Shown: in pieces, positions 37,301 to 42,979 of the stretch | Layout of the letters: every line of letters starts with the position of its first letter | Position numbering within the stretch: position 1 is the first letter of the stretch | NCBI GenBank assembly: GCA_030674155.1 | Contig: CM060318.1 | Coordinates: 76,338,247-76,402,246, forward strand | From: Stramonita haemastoma | Lineage: Eukaryota > Mollusca > Gastropoda > Neogastropoda > Muricidae | Direction: 5' to 3' | Length of the DNA stretch: 64,000 nucleotides | The notes under the pieces: model-generated | Told to the model about the DNA's origin: nothing | Databases searched by the model: none | Seen by the model: only the letters and a program-made list of their open reading frames with translations | Program-made: the position numbers and the translations under genes

Positions 37301-37740
37301 AAACATAGTGAAACTAAGATCTTAACTGCTGAGCACTTTTTATAAACCTGATGCTTTTCACTGATGTTAATTACTGACTGGGTACAAGAATTAGGTTTCT
37401 TTTCTTTTTTTCGTAGTGAATTGTTTCCAGTTTGCTGTTCTTTCAAAAATTTCAATCCACTTTGGTACTGATTGCAGACTCCAATGTTGAAAGGTGCAAC
37501 GTTCAAAAGTACCTGGTGCAGATGGGCGTCTTTTCTCTCATTATACCTGCAAGCAAAAGAAAAGAACGATCAGACACATAAGCAGATCAACAAATGGAAA
37601 CAATTTCTGCTACCTTATTTTCGACTTTATTTTTGACAACAAAAATGGCGGCTGCCTGATCATTAAAGCGAAGGATGCGATCTGACAATCATCCATTACC
37701 CATCATTAACTCTTGGTTGTTTCCGTGCATGCATCACCAT
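8928..37740 (-). CDS. WAC: WAC, WW domain-containing adapter with coiled coil (13 coding exons)
   Basis: Exons in transcript order: 37700-37740, 37513-37546, 32663-32840, 30559-30773, 27859-27986, 27053-27129, 26135-26545, 13874-13948, 11843-11908, 10614-10923, 9802-9985, 9427-9554, 8928-9000. All introns are GT..AG, every phase matches, and the total is 639 codons plus TGA. Domains: conserved N-terminus (residues 1-14), Ser/Arg/His-rich region, WW domain (about 167-196, with W168, the YYF core, W190 and P193), long disordered Ser/Pro region, Gln/His/Pro-rich stretch (about 410-510), and a C-terminal coiled coil (about 540-630). Known for the family: WAC is a nuclear adapter whose WW domain binds the RNA polymerase II tail and whose coiled coil recruits RNF20/RNF40 for histone H2B ubiquitination; it also acts in autophagy and in mTORC1 regulation (Drosophila Wacky). 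Identity is secure from both ends and the WW domain; exact splice choice is inferred without transcripts. Confidence 0.93.
9427..9554 (-). CDS. WAC: WAC coding exon 12, coiled coil
   Basis: Encodes [40 protein letters not shown] and EQ. This is the conserved coiled-coil core (I..S....EL...RS.VR..EIQ.T..EQR) that in characterised WAC proteins mediates binding of the RNF20/RNF40 ligase. The acceptor is TATGTTTCAG and the donor AAAG/GTAGGT. Confidence 0.93.
9802..9985 (-). CDS. WAC: WAC coding exon 11, start of C-terminal conserved domain
   Basis: Encodes [14 protein letters not shown], then [20 protein letters not shown] and [10 protein letters not shown]. The ENLI.HV.GW block is the hallmark that begins the conserved WAC C-terminal region. 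The acceptor is CCTGTTGCAG and the donor ACAG/GTATGG; it ends in phase 0. Confidence 0.9.
10095..10460 (+). mobile_element. tRNA-headed SINE with 3' module 2 (WAC intron 10)
   Basis: A B-box-like GGTTCAAATCC at about 10331 is followed almost at once by the 3' module AAGTCAGAAGGTGACTACCT, ATCTCACTACTGGTGAACCT and GGAGTTCAAGC, then an A/C-rich tail. The same module ends the copies at 12672 and 62075 and occurs alone at 15676. A second A-box-like GGATGGTTTAGATG at 10101 may be a separate, older head. Confidence 0.55.
10614..10923 (-). CDS. WAC: WAC coding exon 10, Gln/His/Pro-rich
   Basis: Encodes [20 protein letters not shown] followed by a long His/Gln/Pro tract (for example [17 protein letters not shown] and [15 protein letters not shown]) ending in SDTSQRSS. 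The acceptor is CCCCCTTCAG and the donor CTTG/GTAAGT. The tract is likely disordered and may vary in repeat length between individuals. The phases (1 in, 2 out) fit both neighbours. Confidence 0.87.
11843..11908 (-). CDS. WAC: WAC coding exon 9, helical segment
   Basis: Encodes [20 protein letters not shown] plus SK, a predicted amphipathic helix with heptad-like Leu/Ile spacing. The acceptor is CTTTCTTTCAG and the donor AAAG/GTGAGT. It may correspond to the central Leu-rich helical region of vertebrate WAC, which is much longer there; that assignment is inference. Confidence 0.84.
12672..13075 (+). mobile_element. tRNA-headed SINE, body of family 1 with 3' module 2 (intron 8)
   Basis: An A-box-like GCATAGTGGTTAGAGCACTG and a decayed B box (GGATTGAACTA) are followed by the family body (GTCCTTTGGATGAGA) and then the module CAGAATGCAGCTACCTTAAT, AATCTCACCACTAGTCAACC and GGAGTTCTAGCCGAG. 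It ends in CAACCAACC, a poly(C) run and A-rich sequence. This long form holds the family 1 body and the second 3' module in one element. Confidence 0.75.
13874..13948 (-). CDS. WAC: WAC coding exon 8
   Basis: Encodes [20 protein letters not shown] and PSSSA (the first codon is shared with exon 7). The acceptor is GGTTGTTCAG and the donor GCAG/GTATTC. It is a small Ser/Pro-rich exon placed by splice signals and phase; there is no domain. Confidence 0.82.
14636..15600 (+). repeat. Dispersed repeat H, copy 1
   Basis: Shares ordered blocks with 24443-25700: GATGAAGTACAAAATC, GCTTTTTATCTG/GCTTTTTATTTG, GCAGGTTCAAAC/GCGGGTTCAAAC, ATGCATAGTTTCT, AGAAGGCATAACTTTTGCC, CATCAGCATCTTG and GGCACTGGAAAC. 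It carries no insertion where copy 2 has the piggyBac-type MITE, so it acts as a paralogous empty site. Family unknown. Confidence 0.7.
15676..15775 (+). repeat. Solitary SINE 3' module 2
   Basis: GAATGCAGCTACCTCGAGTC, a variant of the central block, and AAACCTTAGAGCTCTAGTG match the 3' module of the longer SINE copies; no tRNA-like head is present. Confidence 0.6.
16681..17098 (+). mobile_element. MITE family M1, copy A
   Basis: About 418 bp, colinear with the copies at 18904-19327 (opposite orientation) and 31426-31851. The left end TGTGTTGCCCCAACCCGAAA is a decayed form of the family terminus; the right end reads CTCATGTGGTGGAGCGAAA. Internal shared blocks include AGGCAGGTGGGGGTCAAGTA, CTCATTTTGTCAT and GATTTTCAATCT. 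Confidence 0.7.
17480..17760 (+). repeat. Dispersed repeat F, 5'-truncated copy
   Basis: Matches the body of the SINE at 50717-51190: CTGAACACCACCAAAGTGAC, CCAGCAGCAGTACTGGGC, GACTTCTGACC, GGCTGTGTGGGGACAG and AAAGATGAGGCA. The tRNA-like head is not evident here. Confidence 0.6.
18241..18400. repeat. Poly(C)/A-rich low-complexity cluster
   Basis: Three poly(C) runs of about 19, 22 and 31 bases separated by short A-rich spacers. On the WAC transcript strand they read as long poly(G). Confidence 0.9.
18468..19378. mobile_element. TTAA-flanked DNA transposon, non-autonomous, hosting a nested MITE
   Basis: TTAA tetranucleotides at 18464-18467 and 19379-19382 bound a 911-bp segment with imperfect inverted ends CTCTCAGAGGACGGCC and AACTCACTCCGGACGGCC (right end reverse-complemented). 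A subterminal direct repeat of GGACGGCC(A/G)TCCGCT(G/A)TAG occurs twice at the left end. A TTAA target is typical of piggyBac-like and Kolobok-like elements. There is no transposase. The inner 18904-19327 is an inserted M1 MITE. Confidence 0.55.
18904..19327 (-). mobile_element. MITE family M1, copy B, nested
   Basis: A 424-bp element with terminal inverted repeats of about 24 bp: TGTGATGCTCCACCAC... at the left and its near-perfect complement ...GTGGTGGAGCGTCACA at the right, two to three mismatches over the arm. No open frame. Internal sequence matches copies A and C. It sits inside the TTAA element, so it inserted later. Confidence 0.75.
19875..20230 (+). repeat. Dispersed repeat D, copy 1
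   Basis: Colinear with the reverse complement of 31875-32140: ATAGGATTTGG, CATACTATAGAACAGATCTG, GAGGATAATGT, GTCAAAGTTATTT and ATAATTATGATG are shared. Family unknown; copy 2 lies directly beside an M1 MITE. Confidence 0.6.
20700..21990. promoter_or_regulatory. CpG-richer promoter-like patch inside WAC intron 7
   Basis: CpG dinucleotides are clearly denser here than in the surrounding AT-rich intron. It contains GATTGGCCAAT and CCAATCA (CCAAT boxes, near 21514 and 21435), a perfect ETS motif ACCGGAAGTGA at about 21930, and two copies of GGGCGCTAATGGGCGC near 20720 and 20755. It may be an alternative promoter or the 5' end of a transposable element. No transcript evidence is available. Confidence 0.35.
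21007..21063 (-). CDS. Putative short first exon of unknown transcript
   Basis: On the minus strand an ATG opens [18 protein letters not shown] and is cut by a strong donor, GACA/GTAAGTGA. The peptide is acidic, as seen at the start of some transposase-derived proteins, but I recognise no family and found no downstream partner exon. The frame is open further upstream (to 21257). Speculative. Confidence 0.2.
21999..22680. repeat. Compound tandem array: ~75-100 bp unit plus (TG)n, four units
   Basis: Four units begin near 22100, 22281, 22440 and 22574, each with TTTAAGACATAAAATT-like start, AACACTTGGACTTG, CAGTACTGAC and TTCAGACTAATGCATG-like end. Each of the first three runs straight into a long (TG)n tract (22183-22280, 22362-22439, 22518-22573), and an initial (TG)n with CG-rich interruptions precedes the array at 21999-22099. 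Confidence 0.85.
22851..22890. repeat. (CA)n microsatellite
   Basis: About 20 uninterrupted CA units. Confidence 0.95.
23080..23400 (+). repeat. Dispersed repeat E, copy 1 (diverged)
   Basis: Contains ACACTGGATGAGAA, a GTCTATGACTGTTTTTAAGTG block and CCTCGCCGCATAGGCAGCCA, shared with the copies at 56.7, 61.6 and 62.7 kb. A T/G-rich insertion of low complexity splits the left half. Confidence 0.6.
23470..23545. repeat. (CA)n-(CGCA)n-(TGCA)n compound microsatellite
   Basis: The CA tract passes into ACGC tetranucleotides and then into GCAT units. Confidence 0.9.
24443..25700 (+). repeat. Dispersed repeat H, copy 2 (interrupted)
   Basis: Colinear with 14636-15600 but split by a 484-bp TTAA element at 24718-25201. 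The flanks resume exactly where copy 1 is continuous (GAACT..ATCAG). Confidence 0.7.
24718..25201. mobile_element. piggyBac-type MITE with TTAA target duplication
   Basis: TTAA at 24714-24717 and 25202-25205 flanks inverted ends CCCTTTGACTGCC and GGCAGTCAACGGG (13 bp, one mismatch). A subterminal palindrome TAGCACGTCATATGACGTGC and a related TGCACGTCATATGATGTG lie near the right end. CCC/GGG ends and TTAA duplication are the piggyBac signature. There is no transposase, so it is non-autonomous. The uninterrupted paralogue at 14.9 kb supports insertion. Confidence 0.85.
26036..26056. repeat. (CA)n microsatellite
   Basis: About ten CA units 80 bp downstream of WAC exon 7, in intron 7. Confidence 0.9.
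26135..26545 (-). CDS. WAC: WAC coding exon 7, long Ser-rich exon
   Basis: 137 codons of Ser/Asn/Arg-rich, probably disordered sequence: [19 protein letters not shown] at the start and [11 protein letters not shown] at the end. The acceptor is TTTTTTGCAG and the donor GAAG/GTATGT. The sequence itself is poorly conserved in the family. It is accepted because it is open, phase-compatible and lies between conserved exons. A very large intron (12.2 kb) follows. Confidence 0.88.
26670..26812. repeat. Interrupted (TG)n tract in WAC intron 6
   Basis: TG repeats broken by TTGG and TTGT interruptions over about 140 bp; fills a quarter of the 507-bp intron. Confidence 0.9.
27053..27129 (-). CDS. WAC: WAC coding exon 6
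   Basis: Encodes [20 protein letters not shown] and ASATR, a short Arg/Ser/Thr-rich linker after the WW domain. The acceptor is CATTCCAG and the donor CGTG/GTAAGT. Phases 2 (in) and 1 (out) match both neighbours. Confidence 0.87.
27859..27986 (-). CDS. WAC: WAC coding exon 5, WW domain
   Basis: Encodes a full WW domain: [17 protein letters not shown], then [14 protein letters not shown]. Both signature tryptophans, the aromatic YYF strand and the C-terminal proline are present, so ligand binding should be intact. This motif is diagnostic for WAC among WW proteins. The acceptor is CTGTTGCAG and the donor ACAG/GTGCGT. In the family the domain binds proline-rich or phospho-Ser/Pro ligands, including the RNA polymerase II C-terminal domain. 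Confidence 0.96.
28167..29116. mobile_element. hAT-like non-autonomous DNA transposon (intron 4)
   Basis: The ends CAGGGTTCGCGATAACCGGTA (left) and the complement of TACCGG...TAGCGCGAACCCTG (right) form inverted repeats starting CAGGGTTCGCG, the usual hAT start. AGTAAG occurs directly on both sides (28161-28166 and 29117-29122) as a probable target duplication, shorter than the 8 bp usual for hAT. ACCGGTA/TACCGA motifs are repeated near both ends. There is no transposase. A SINE tail (28535-28680) has inserted into it. Confidence 0.75.
28535..28680 (-). mobile_element. SINE family 1, 3' half, nested in the hAT-like element
   Basis: The plus strand reads ATCGAGGATAATGGAATAAG, CTTTTTTACATCCAGTCCCC and TGTTCCCACCGGCACATGAT, the complement of the family 3' half; the head is absent, as with 5'-truncated retroposition. 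Confidence 0.75.
29888..29958. repeat. (GA)n microsatellite
   Basis: GA units with two GG phase slips. Confidence 0.95.
30559..30773 (-). CDS. WAC: WAC coding exon 4
   Basis: Encodes [17 protein letters not shown] and a charged His/Asp/Arg-rich stretch with [15 protein letters not shown] and [15 protein letters not shown]. The acceptor is CTTTGACAG and the donor GAG/GTAAGA. It ends in phase 0, directly joining the WW exon. The composition fits a disordered nuclear segment with basic patches. Confidence 0.88.
31426..31851 (+). mobile_element. MITE family M1, copy C (intron 3)
   Basis: 426 bp, colinear with copies A and B. The right terminus CTCATTATGTGGTGGAGCAT plus CACA is intact; the left terminus TGTGATGCTCAAACACAACA is decayed. 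A poly(T) run near 31739 expanded an internal T stretch. Confidence 0.7.
31875..32140 (-). repeat. Dispersed repeat D, copy 2
   Basis: Reverse-complement match to 19875-20230, starting 24 bp after the end of M1 copy C. Confidence 0.6.
32663..32840 (-). CDS. WAC: WAC coding exon 3
   Basis: Encodes [20 protein letters not shown] and then a basic, Ser/Gly/His-rich disordered stretch ending in [12 protein letters not shown]. The acceptor is TTGTTCTAG and the donor CGAG/GTAAGA. It begins in phase 0 and ends after one base of a Gly codon completed in exon 4. It is the N-terminal low-complexity region that precedes the WW domain in WAC proteins. Confidence 0.88.
32841..37512 (-). other. WAC intron 2 (4.7 kb)
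   Basis: AT-rich with A/C-only low-complexity sequence (33205-33310), poly(G) and poly(C) runs (33921-33941, 34483-34492, 34526-34537, 36153-36175) and a (TG)n tract at 34302-34368. No extra exon or known repeat family is recognisable. The 136-codon open frame at 35311-35721 has no family resemblance. Confidence 0.7.
34302..34368. repeat. (TG)n/(CG)n microsatellite
   Basis: TG tract with one TTG interruption, ending in GCGCGC. Confidence 0.95.
37513..37546 (-). CDS. WAC: WAC coding exon 2 (34-nt microexon)
   Basis: The acceptor follows the pyrimidine-rich stretch CTTTTGCTTGCAG and the donor is CAG/GTAC. The exon supplies the last base of the Gly codon and encodes [11 protein letters not shown], lining up with the short Arg/Asp/Gln-rich segment that follows the N-terminal motif in vertebrate WAC. 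It joins exon 1 in phase 2 and exon 3 in phase 0. The intron before it is only 153 nt. Confidence 0.85.
37700..37740 (-). CDS. WAC: WAC coding exon 1 (start codon)
   Basis: The ATG at 37740-37738 opens [13 protein letters not shown] plus two bases of a Gly codon, followed by the donor GTAATG. The MVM.ARKQ.R..DG signature is the family N-terminus, which fixes the start. The open stretch is too short to be noticed as an ORF. Confidence 0.9.
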
Positions 37741-37870
37741 TAATGCTATAGAAAATTAGCAAAATGCAATGCACGGGACGGTGTTGTGCTGGGGTCTATG
37801 CCACTTCTGCTACTCTCTACACAATCGCTGCCGACATAGTTGACGCCATATTACATCCGGGCATTTCTGC
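37741..37870 (-). promoter_or_regulatory. WAC 5'UTR and core promoter region
   Basis: Directly upstream of the WAC ATG. On the minus strand the sequence near 37850-37830 contains CCGGATGT (ETS-like) and AATATGGCGTCA (YY1-like ATGGCG), with raised CpG content and no TATA box at a suitable distance. Such ETS and YY1 sites near the start are typical of housekeeping promoters. The transcription start is estimated, not proven. A second YY1-like AAAATGGCGGCTGC lies on the plus strand at about 37641-37654, inside intron 1. Confidence 0.5.
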
Positions 37871-38254
37871 ATTTTGGCAATAGAAAGCAAATTTCAAAAA
37901 ATATTTTCTTTTTATACTATTTTTATGACTAAATTAACAACACAAAAGTGGTTTTCCTTACAAAAAACAAAAACTATGATGGCTTTTTTTTTGTAAGGTC
38001 AAGGGTCCAATGTCATAAACCAAAATGGCACCGGATCCGATAGCATAGACTGCTGTGAGTTAGAACACGTTCAGTTGTTAACTTGGCACTCGTTTCTAAA
38101 ATTATTCGATTAAAGTGGATTAAGATTGCATATTGGCAATGTTTAACGCTTGTGATTGTACCCAATCACTTATGTTGTGGCAGTTCCACAATTAAGTTAA
38201 AAGTAGTGCTTTGCTGTCGCCCTTTCTTGTATCTCATGAATGAATAAGCGAATA

Positions 38255-38345
38255 ATATTTATTTTTCTAAGGTTACAGGAAAGCATTCACATGCTTTTTT
38301 TTTTCACCCGGCCCTTGCCCTGATTAGGGACAATCAAAGCAGCCC
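38255..38345. repeat. Dispersed repeat G, copy 1
   Basis: Shares AAG(C/T)ATTCACATG(C/A) followed by T-rich, CACCCGGCCCTTGCCCTGAT and TAGGGA with 39708-39795; resembles the hairpin-bearing SINE tail. Confidence 0.5.
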
Positions 38346-38642
38346 TCCCCACCCTTAAAAAAAGATAAGATAACGCCCCCCCCCCCCCCAAAACAACAAC
38401 AACAACAACAACTAACCCCAAACCACCACCACCACCAAAAGTTCAAGCTATAAAATGAATATTATAATATATATATATATCAACAAGCACGTAATCCCCA
38501 ACTGTCCCAAACTTTACAGCCGAAACAGATACATTGATTTTAATTATTTAGACAAAAGAGAGAGATATGTATTAAAGGAAACCCACATAATCCCCACCTG
38601 ACCTGAACATAGCGATGAAACGTTGAATATAATTAAGTAAAT

Positions 38643-38665
38643 CACACACACACACACACACACAC

Positions 38666-38705
<40 letters not shown>

Positions 38706-38737
38706 ACACACTCTCTCTCTCTCTCCTCTCTCTCTCT

Positions 38738-38805
<68 letters not shown>
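38643..38805. repeat. (CA)n-(CT)n compound microsatellite
   Basis: CA tracts on both sides of a CT block (38709-38738). Confidence 0.95.
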
Positions 38806-38810
<5 letters not shown>

Positions 38811-38817
38811 GGCAAGG

Positions 38818-38900
38818 CAAGGCAAGTTCTTTTATTCGAGGATAATAGATAAGCACTCATGTGCTTTTTTACATCCCGTCCCCGTCCTTTTCAGGGATAA
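38818..38900 (-). mobile_element. SINE family 1, 3' tail fragment
   Basis: ATTCGAGGATAATAGATAAG, CACTCATGTGCTTTTTTACA and TCCCGTCCCCGT are the complement of the family 3' end; directly adjoins the CA/CT microsatellite. Confidence 0.7.
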
Positions 38901-39159
38901 CATCAACATTAAAAAGATAATGAACAATATACTATACACAGTACCAAACAACATACACGAATAAGGACACTATATAAAATAGGTAATATAAATGCGCTTA
39001 TTCAGGAACGAAAGTCAGAAGTCAAAATAAAATGATTTTTGATTATTAAAGAAAAAAAAAAGCGCAAATAGATAAAGAGCAAACAAGAGAACATAATGAA
39101 AAAACAGCTGAAACATCAATCCATCACCCTCTGTCAAAAGTTATACAATTCATGTAAGT

Positions 39160-39228
39160 TTTTTGTTTGTTTGTTTGTTTGTTTGTTTGTTTGTTTGTTT
39201 TGTTTTTTGTTTTTTGTTTTTTGTTTTT

Positions 39229-39301
<73 letters not shown>
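39160..39301. repeat. (TTTG)n followed by (GA)n
   Basis: TTTG units to about 39200, T/G-rich spacer, then GA units from 39229. Confidence 0.95.
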
Positions 39302-39305
<4 letters not shown>

Positions 39306-39625
39306 CTTCAAACTGCTTAAAAAATCAAAACACTTGCACAAATATTTCTTAGGTTAAAAAACAATTCTACGAATCGAAAAAAACAGCCCCTCAACAACAA
39401 AATTAACAACAAGAAACAAACACAGAATAAAAAAAACAACACAACAACAACATTAAGATGTATTGCCCCATAAAATGTATAAACATAACACTTCTCAAAA
39501 TGTTTTAAAAAATGAATTTTTAAAAAAAATCCGAAAAGCGTAGCGTTATGTGAGGAAGAAATGCAATTTCAAATTCAGCAAATGAACCAAAACATTTCTA
39601 TCAAAAATAAGTTTATGATAGTTTA

Positions 39626-39627
<2 letters not shown>

Positions 39628-39706
<79 letters not shown>
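39628..39706. repeat. (GA)n microsatellite
   Basis: About 39 uninterrupted GA units. Confidence 0.95.
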
Positions 39707-39707
<1 letters not shown>

Positions 39708-39709
<2 letters not shown>

Positions 39710-39795
39710 ATCTTTATTTTGTAAGGGTCGCAAAATAAGTATTCACATATTTTTTCATCCGGCCCTTGCCCTGATATTAGGGAATATCAAAACAA
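39708..39795. repeat. Dispersed repeat G, copy 2
   Basis: TCATCCGGCCCTTGCCCTGA plus TATTAGGGA matches copy 1 at 38255; followed by 200 bp of A/C-only sequence with a poly(C) run. Confidence 0.5.
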
Positions 39796-40003
39796 CAACA
39801 AAAAACCCCAGCAACCCAACCCCCCCCCCCCCCCCCCAACAAAAACAAACAAAAAATCCCCAAACAAACCAACCAAAGAAAAAACAACCCCAAACCCCAA
39901 CACAAAACCAAAACGAACCCCCCCAAAAAAAAAAAGAAACAACATTAATAGCAATCCCCTCCTCCCCAAAAAACCACCGTCACCAACTACAAAGGTCGAA
40001 CCT

Positions 40004-40006
<3 letters not shown>

Positions 40007-40081
<75 letters not shown>
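40007..40081. repeat. (GA)n microsatellite
   Basis: GA units with one GG slip. Confidence 0.95.
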
Positions 40082-40084
<3 letters not shown>

Positions 40085-40580
40085 ATAGAAAAAAAACACA
40101 GAAAAAAGATGAGAGGAAAGTATTTTTTGGATTACAGTTGGAATCCAGAGAGCGGAAATAGGTGGAAATGTGTTTGCAATGAGGGAGAGGGGTGGTGATA
40201 TAAGGCCAAGGGAAAGAGAAGGAAAATCGATCAATAAAGACTGGGGGATGGGGTGGGGGCTTTGGATATAGCACTAAGGGTGTGAGCTGGAACAGGGAGA
40301 AGAAAATGAAAACGAAATCACAGGGAAAGGAAAACTGGACAACAAAAACGAAAGTAACGTGGCACAGGGGAAAAAAGAAAACAACAGAAAGAAAAGAACA
40401 AAGAGAATGGCAGGTGAATGTTAAAAAATAAATCAAACAAACACAACCGAACCAAACAAAACAAACAAAAATATAAAACAAAAACAACCTCTCCTCCATG
40501 AAAAAAAAAAACCGAAGGGGGGCGGGGGACTGAGGGGATGGTGTCGGGAGGTCAGACATGTGAAAAGACATTTTGCGTAA

Positions 40581-40582
<2 letters not shown>

Positions 40583-40622
<40 letters not shown>

Positions 40623-40713
40623 GCACGCACGCACGCAGGCACGCATGCACACACACACACACACACACACAACACACACACACACGCACGCACGCACGCA
40701 CGCACGCACGCAC
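40583..40713. repeat. (CA)n/(CGCA)n compound microsatellite
   Basis: CA, CGCA, CA, CGCA in alternating blocks, ending 15 bp before a SINE head. Confidence 0.95.
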
Positions 40714-40727
40714 ATGCACATACATAC

Positions 40728-41125
40728 AGGATAGCCTAGTGGTTAGAACATTGCGCTTGCAATCTGACAACTCGGGTTCGAATCCCGTTCGAGGGTATTT
40801 TTCCCAAGGAGTTAGCATCAGTGCAGACTCAACTTTCCTTAAAAGTCTCTAACTCTTTTATTTTATTATTATTTTTTTAATAAGTAAAAAATAAGAGTTA
40901 GCACCAGTGCAGTGTCAACTCCCCCTAAAAGTCTTTCGGATGAGACTATTATTAACCAAGGCCCTGTTTGCGAACGCACGCAGACCATTTTGCCCACGGT
41001 TTTGGAAAGAGTTGGCCATTGTATGCAGGTGGGAACAGAAGACAAAATTTACAAAACTGCATTCACACGGGGACTGGATGTAAAAAAAGCACATGCGTGT
41101 TTACTTCATTAGCCTTGATTTAAAA
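40728..41125 (+). mobile_element. tRNA-headed SINE family 1, full length with duplicated body block
   Basis: A box GATAGCCTAGTGGTTAGAAC, B box GGGTTCGAATCCCG, then body. GAGTTAGCATCAGTGCAGAC with CCTTAAAAGTCT appears first at about 40810 and again at 40896 (GAGTTAGCACCAGTGCAGTG, CCCTAAAAGTCT), separated by an A/T-rich spacer. The 3' end is GGGGACTGGATGTAAAAAAA with GCACATGCGTG. It is the best-preserved pol III promoter of the window. Confidence 0.85.
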
Positions 41126-41159
41126 GAATAAAACAATAAACACTCGTGCACGCGAGGGC

Positions 41160-41169
41160 ACACACACAC

Positions 41170-41268
<99 letters not shown>
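41160..41268. repeat. (CA)n microsatellite
   Basis: CA units with ACACAACAC and ACACCACAC slips; directly precedes a SINE 3' half. Confidence 0.95.
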
Positions 41269-41269
41269 T

Positions 41270-41436
41270 CTTGTGCACACGTTAAACCCTGTTCCGCTTT
41301 TCGTAAGCGTAGGCCATTGTGTGCCGGTGGGAACAGATGACAATATTTACACAACAGCATACACACGGGGACTGGATGAAAAAAAGCACACGAATGCTTA
41401 TCCATTACCCTCGATATAAAATAAAAAAATAAAATA
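41270..41436 (+). mobile_element. SINE family 1, 3' half
   Basis: TTGTGCACACGTTAAACCCT, GGCCATTGTGTGCCGGTGGG, GGGGACTGGATGAAAAAAAG and CCATTACCCTCGATATAAAA match the family 3' half. Confidence 0.8.
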
Positions 41437-41441
41437 AAACA

Positions 41442-41443
<2 letters not shown>

Positions 41444-41511
<68 letters not shown>

Positions 41512-41519
41512 ACACAACA
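41444..41519. repeat. (CA)n microsatellite
   Basis: About 35 CA units immediately after the A-rich tail of the SINE. Confidence 0.95.
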
Positions 41520-42219
41520 CAGTGGGGCCTTCTAGCTAACATAATAGACTATTTGGATTGATTCTGAGAATACATCCCAGCACTGGGAACAGATAGTATG
41601 ACAGTTGTGTGGGTGGTGTGGGTGGGAAAAGGGTTATGTTATCACCACGAGTTTTAATATTTTTTGAAAAAAAATATTAGGACAAAGCCTCAAGTTTACA
41701 GTGTGACAGCAGCAAGAAAGCAGAAAATGCAATCAGTGCAACAGATTTGTCGCCCTTTGATCATGAAAAAAGTACAATAGTTGCAAACAGGATGATTAGA
41801 ACGAATACATTTTAAAAATATATACAATGTGAACATTAGTTTTTAGACTCTCCTCAGCATCACACAGACAGTATGAAAAGATATGTGATTTATTCAGATC
41901 TGTTTGATTTTTCGAAAGGTCTAAGACTTGAAGTAGCCTACGCGTTGTGTTTATTCTTTCTACTACTGATATTTACCCAAAAAATGTGTATATCTTTTTA
42001 AAGATTTCAAAGGGATTCAGCATTCATGAAATATCTTATCCGTTTAATCATGATAAAAGTATGATTTCTCTTACCAGGACAAAGACTTTAATGAACTGAT
42101 AATCATTGTGTTTATTTGTAATTCATGACACAGTTCTGGTTATGATTTGTTATGATTCGTTCTGTTGTAACTGATGATTAATTTTAAAAAAAGAAGATTT
42201 TATACCACTTTATGTCACA

Positions 42220-42320
42220 GCAGATTTCTCTGCGTGAAATTCGGGCTGCAGCCCTGAGCCGCCCTGGGGACCCTCATCTCCCCGATTTTTCTTGAGGGAT
42301 GGTGTCTAAACACACACCTG
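42220..42320 (+). repeat. Dispersed repeat I, copy 1
   Basis: GCAGATTTCTCTGCGTGAAA and TTCGGGCTGC resemble 47820-47870 (GCAGATTTCTTTGGGTGAAA, TTCAGGCTGC). Confidence 0.5.
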
Positions 42321-42722
42321 TGTGCATGCTGTTTTTTAAAATTTTTTAAAATAATTTTGTTATCCGCTCCTAATGGTGATTATAGAAGAACCTAACAAGG
42401 TGTAGATATAACCAGAAGAGGTATGTTTTTTCCGTTCTATGATTATACAACATGACGCCTGTTTGATGGTTTTTTGTTCACAGTCGGAATCATTTACCTT
42501 CTGATTAGAAGGTCTGGAGCCAGTGAGGTCTTTTATTGCATTGAACTGAATCACTCCATTATTCCAATATGTGTTGCTTTAACATGCATTATTCTACTTA
42601 ACAGGCAGTAACAACTGTTGATCTTTTGTTCAGTTGAATGTTTAATTGACGCTGAAAGCAAAAAAACGTAGGTCCTACTTTCTGAACTTAATGCAGACAT
42701 CAAAAGCAATTGTTTGAAGCTA

Positions 42723-42723
<1 letters not shown>

Positions 42724-42818
<95 letters not shown>

Positions 42819-42850
42819 TACACACACACACCGTGCGCGCGCGCGCGCAC
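42724..42850. repeat. (CT)n-(CA)n-(CG)n compound microsatellite
   Basis: CT tract with two CC slips to 42814, then CA, then GCGCGC. Confidence 0.95.
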
Positions 42851-42979
42851 GCGCTAATCCTAGACACAAGAGTGTGTATCGATCGATCCTGGCAGCCATG
42901 TATTAGTCTAGCAGTGTGACAGAGATAGAGTGCTCACTGGTCTTGCCGGAGAAGATGTATGGGAGATTAACTATGTATA

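Noticed and set aside
38544..38860. Open frames coding VCVCVC, SLSLSL, THTHTH or ERERER (also at 22-23, 26.7, 40-41, 53.6-54, 56.4, 58.6, 60.4, 61.1 and 63.5 kb)
   Set aside because: They are translations of dinucleotide and tetranucleotide repeats, open in several frames at once, without start context or neighbours.
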